This document shows, one piece after another, positions 61,423-64,000 of a stretch of DNA of 64,000 nucleotides (position 1 is its first letter; every line of letters starts with the position of its first letter). A program made the translations under genes and the position numbers. Below the pieces are notes generated by a model. The model saw only the letters and a program-made list of their open reading frames with translations, was not told where the DNA came from and made no database searches. The stretch is from Mesorhizobium_K quangtriensis (lineage in GTDB: Bacteria > Pseudomonadota > Alphaproteobacteria > Rhizobiales > Rhizobiaceae): positions 1,302,001 through 1,366,000 of the forward strand of contig NZ_JBEBMF010000002.1 of assembly GCF_040081925.1 (NCBI RefSeq). Direction: 5' to 3'.

Positions 61423-62535
61423 GTGATCATACGTTCAGTAAAAGCCTATCGCATCCTCCAGCCATTCGTCGACGGTCCCTACAGGATGTCGAAGGGCCGA
61501 ACGGCCGACGCGTTTGACGCGGTCATCGTTGCGCTGACGTCCGACGAAGGTGTCACGGGATGGGGCGAGATGGCTCCGCTCGGCACGTTCTATTCGGCTG
61601 CCTTCGCGGCGGGGGCGGAAGCGGGAGTGGCGGAGATCGCGCCGTATCTGCTTGGACGCGATCCGCGAGCTTTGGCGCAGATTAGCCGGCTGATGGACAC
61701 GGTATTTGCGGGTCATCCCTACATCAAATCGGCGATCGACATGGCGTGTTGGGATCTGGCCGCTCGAGCAGCGGGCGTGCCGCTGGTCACCATGCTCGGA
61801 GGACGCGAAGGCGACACGGCGGAACTCTACAAGGTCGTCACGCACGGGACGCCCGACTCCATGGCTGCGCATGCCCGTCGCATCATGGATGAAGGCTACC
61901 GACGCATCCAGGTCAAGGTCGGCGGCGATGTCCATGGCGACATTGACAGCCTTCATGCTGTCGCTGGCGTTGTACCAAAAGGGACTGTGATCTTCTGCGA
62001 TGCGAATGCCGGTTGGATGCCGCTGAAGGCGCGCCAGTTCGTCGATGCGACACGCGATATCGACTACGTCTTCGAGCAACCTTGCAGGACGCTGGAGGAG
62101 AACATGTCTGTGCGCAAAGCGTGTAACAAGCCGATGGTGCTCGATGAGTCTGTCGAAACGCTGGAGGATTTGCTCGCCATCCACCGGATGGGACTTGCAG
62201 ACGGCGTGACCCTGAAGATTTCCAGGATCGGCGGCGTTTCGAAGACCCGACTGCTACGCGACCTCGCGGCCGAAATGGGCTTCATGATCACCGTGGAGGA
62301 TACCGGCGGCGCGGAAATCGATACGGCGGCGATGGCTCACCTCTCGCTCTCCACGCCGGAGGAGCGCCGCTCGCATGCGATCGCCTTCCATCAATGGGTG
62401 ACGATACGCACCGCATCGAACGAGCCACCGGTTATCGGAAACCGCATGGGAATTCCTGACGGCAATGGGCTGGGTATCGACGTGTTGCCGGAGACGCTGG
62501 GCGAGCCGTTCCTTTCGTTGACGTATGATCGTTGA
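61423..62535 (+). CDS. Enolase-superfamily dehydratase/epimerase
   Basis: This 370-residue mandelate racemase/muconate lactonising-type enzyme has lysines in RRIQVKVGG and VTLKISRIGG. Metal ligands lie in FCDANAGW (Asp), VFEQPC (Glu) and MVLDES (Asp). The N-terminus with VDGPYRMS and the GHPYIKSAIDMACWDL segment resembles the hydroxyproline-betaine epimerase and cis-3-hydroxyproline dehydratase group, but that is recall, not a search. The GTG at 61423 gives MIIRSVKAYR with GGAAAGG upstream; the earlier frame start is 61390. It faces a convergent PLP dehydratase gene. Confidence 0.8.
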   Translation: MIIRSVKAYRILQPFVDGPYRMSKGRTADAFDAVIVALTSDEGVTGWGEMAPLGTFYSAAFAAGAEAGVAEIAPYLLGRDPRALAQISRLMDTVFAGHPYIKSAIDMACWDLAARAAGVPLVTMLGGREGDTAELYKVVTHGTPDSMAAHARRIMDEGYRRIQVKVGGDVHGDIDSLHAVAGVVPKGTVIFCDANAGWMPLKARQFVDATRDIDYVFEQPCRTLEENMSVRKACNKPMVLDESVETLEDLLAIHRMGLADGVTLKISRIGGVSKTRLLRDLAAEMGFMITVEDTGGAEIDTAAMAHLSLSTPEERRSHAIAFHQWVTIRTASNEPPVIGNRMGIPDGNGLGIDVLPETLGEPFLSLTYDR

Positions 62536-62584
62536 AAGAAGTTTCTATCCGCCTGCCCTTGGCCAAGATCAAGTTTGCGCGGTG

Positions 62585-63526
62585 CTACACCGTACCTTCC
62601 GCGCCAGCACCGCACACGACGGCGCAAATCCTGCGGCAACCCACGAAAGTCGGATGGCCGCTCAGCAACGCGGCAATTGACGCCGCGCCGGACAGGTCGG
62701 CGGCCAAACCGAATTCGAACCAGAGCCATCGCGCCGCGTCGAGCATCGCCTCGTCGGTGACCAGGACGACATCGTCAACGTTGCGGCGCACGATCTCGAA
62801 GACGCGTTCATCCGTGCGCCGGCAGGATAGGGTAACGACGCTGCTGGTCACCTCGGGAAGCGTCACGACCTCGCCAGCATCGAGGCTGGCCTTCAGGGTC
62901 GGCGATCCTACCGGTTCGACGGCGACGATCCGCGCCTCGGGACGTCGCGCCTTGATCGCGGTCGACAGACCCGCGATAAGACCACCGCCACCGACCGCCA
63001 CGACAATGGTGTCGAAATCCCAGGTCTGGTCGAGGATTTCGAGGCCGAGCGTGCCCTGACCGGCAACGACGAGCGGATCGGCGAAGGGATGGAAATAGGA
63101 GGCACCGGTGGAGTGCGCATAATTATGCGCAGCTTCGTTCGAGATACTCCATTCCGCGCCTGCGATGCGGACATCGGCACCCCATCTGCGCATCTTTTGG
63201 ACTTTTGCCGGCGAGACTGTTTCCGGCACAAAGACAACGGCCGGCACGCCTGCGACCTTGGCAGTCCGTGCCACCGCGAGCCCGTGGTTGCCGCCCGATG
63301 CCGTGACGATCCCGGCCGTGATCTCGTTCCTGGGTGTACCCAGCAACCGGTTCATGGCGCCGCGCGCCTTGAACGAGCCCGTGACCTGATGGAGCTCGAG
63401 CTTCATCATCACGCTGGCTGCGACCGGCAGCTTGTCGCGTACGTGGGCGGCCTCCATGATGGGCGTTCGCCTGACGTAGGACGCAATCCGCTCCCGCGCC
63501 GTTTCGATGTCGTCGATCGAGATCAT
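62585..63526 (-). CDS. PLP-dependent threonine dehydratase/serine racemase family
   Basis: This 313-residue fold-type II enzyme has the PLP lysine in VTGSFKARGAMN, the phosphate-holding loop VAVGGGGLIAGL and the substrate loop ASGGNHG. It lacks the C-terminal ACT domain of biosynthetic threonine deaminase, so it is the catabolic, serine-racemase or hydroxyectoine-utilisation (EutB-like) kind. The ATG at 63526 (MISIDDIETAR) has AGGGA before it. It converges with the enolase-superfamily gene, whose product it might further process. Confidence 0.85.
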   Translation of the reverse strand: MISIDDIETARERIASYVRRTPIMEAAHVRDKLPVAASVMMKLELHQVTGSFKARGAMNRLLGTPRNEITAGIVTASGGNHGLAVARTAKVAGVPAVVFVPETVSPAKVQKMRRWGADVRIAGAEWSISNEAAHNYAHSTGASYFHPFADPLVVAGQGTLGLEILDQTWDFDTIVVAVGGGGLIAGLSTAIKARRPEARIVAVEPVGSPTLKASLDAGEVVTLPEVTSSVVTLSCRRTDERVFEIVRRNVDDVVLVTDEAMLDAARWLWFEFGLAADLSGAASIAALLSGHPTFVGCRRICAVVCGAGAEGTV

Positions 63527-63673
63527 GCTATCCCTGCTATAGCGGTGCACCGCCTGACCGGCAATTGCCCCGCGCTCAGCGTCCTTTCAGATGGATGGAC
63601 AGGATGTTGCCGCCATAATAGAGGCTGTGGCTGGGTTCAGCAGATCACGGATCGTTACCGCGAGGAGGATAGA

Positions 63674-64000
63674 ATGAGAATCGCCATCGGCGCGGATAGC
63701 GCTGGCAAGCCGTTGCTCGATGTCATCGCGGCTCATTTGGCCGGCAAGGCGGGGATCGAGGTCAACGACCTCAGCCAGAGCGGCTACTATGCCGATCTAT
63801 CGAAGGTCGTGGCGGAGACAGTACTCGATGGGCGCAACGACCGCGCGATCCTTTTTTGCGGCACGGGCATCGGCGTCTGTATCTCAGCCAACAAGGTGCC
63901 GGGCATCCGCGCTGCGCTGACGCACGATACCTATTCCGCGGAGCGTGCGGCGAAATCCAACAATGCGCAAATCATCACGATGGGCGCGCGCGTCATCGGT
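63674..64000 (+). CDS. RpiB/LacAB-family sugar-phosphate isomerase (partial)
   Basis: The first 109 residues are present; the gene continues past the window end. MRIAIGADSAGKPLLDVI and CGTGIGVCISANKVPGIRAA are family motifs, with the active-site Cys in FCGTG and Ala-Asp pair near the start. Members isomerise ribose 5-phosphate, allose 6-phosphate or erythrulose 4-phosphate. GAGGAGG precedes the ATG. Its real substrate would need the neighbours beyond this window. Confidence 0.87.
   Translation, partial: MRIAIGADSAGKPLLDVIAAHLAGKAGIEVNDLSQSGYYADLSKVVAETVLDGRNDRAILFCGTGIGVCISANKVPGIRAALTHDTYSAERAAKSNNAQIITMGARVIG

Overview
The window is high-GC, densely packed DNA from an alphaproteobacterium. 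The gene set and order point to Rhizobiales, probably the Mesorhizobium/Aminobacter/Phyllobacteriaceae side, although the genus cannot be fixed from sequence reading alone. The main signs are the rplU-rpmA-GNAT-obgE-proB-proA-nadD block, an L21 protein with a C-terminal helix-hairpin-helix extension, CarD, a SUV3-like helicase paired with an S4-domain protein and a seven-iron ferredoxin, and the phaA-phaB/phaR polyhydroxybutyrate genes.

Layout. Positions 1-7.6 kb hold housekeeping genes: helicase, S4 protein, FdxA, CarD, L31 and an ABC exporter. From 7.6 to 17 kb lies an amine or one-carbon module. A minus-strand operon encodes two tandem PYROXD2-like flavoproteins, a GcvT-like folate enzyme and a small protein. 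Divergent from it are a SAM methyltransferase, a BetI-like TetR regulator, a PotD-like binding protein and a flavin amine oxidase. From 17 to 26 kb are a sugar porter, 6-phosphogluconate dehydrogenase, AqpZ, phbB/phbA, phaR, glmM and msrB. From 26 to 36 kb are a hexuronate operon (kduI-uxuB-uxuA) and a PepT-family ABC importer that ends with a TetR regulator. From 36 to 42 kb a minus-strand operon encodes a TMADH-like flavoprotein, an MttB-family methyltransferase, an alpha/beta hydrolase and a CapA-like protein.

From 42 to 55 kb the DNA looks accessory. It carries an orphan lasso-peptide B2 protease, a broken excisionase-like HTH gene, a complete bufferin-type copper RiPP operon (DUF2282, DUF692/MNIO, DUF2063, DoxX) divergent from an ECF sigma/NrsF pair, a decayed histidine kinase, and an RND efflux pump joined to a sulfide:quinone oxidoreductase-like gene. 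The last is divergent from a BigR/SqrR-type ArsR regulator. A tRNA-Ser(CGA) closes this stretch. From 55 to 64 kb are the ribosomal/GTPase/proline/NAD block, an enolase-superfamily enzyme, a PLP dehydratase and the start of an RpiB-family isomerase that runs off the end.

The strongest regulatory reading is in the bufferin locus. Two face-to-face promoters of identical form (GTAAC, one base, 16-nt spacer, CGAA) lie between bufA and the sigma gene, which suggests one ECF factor drives both arms. Three CTGC/GCAG palindromes lie between phbA and phaR. The ArsR regulator has its two cysteines exactly 66 residues apart, as in persulfide-sensing BigR and SqrR.
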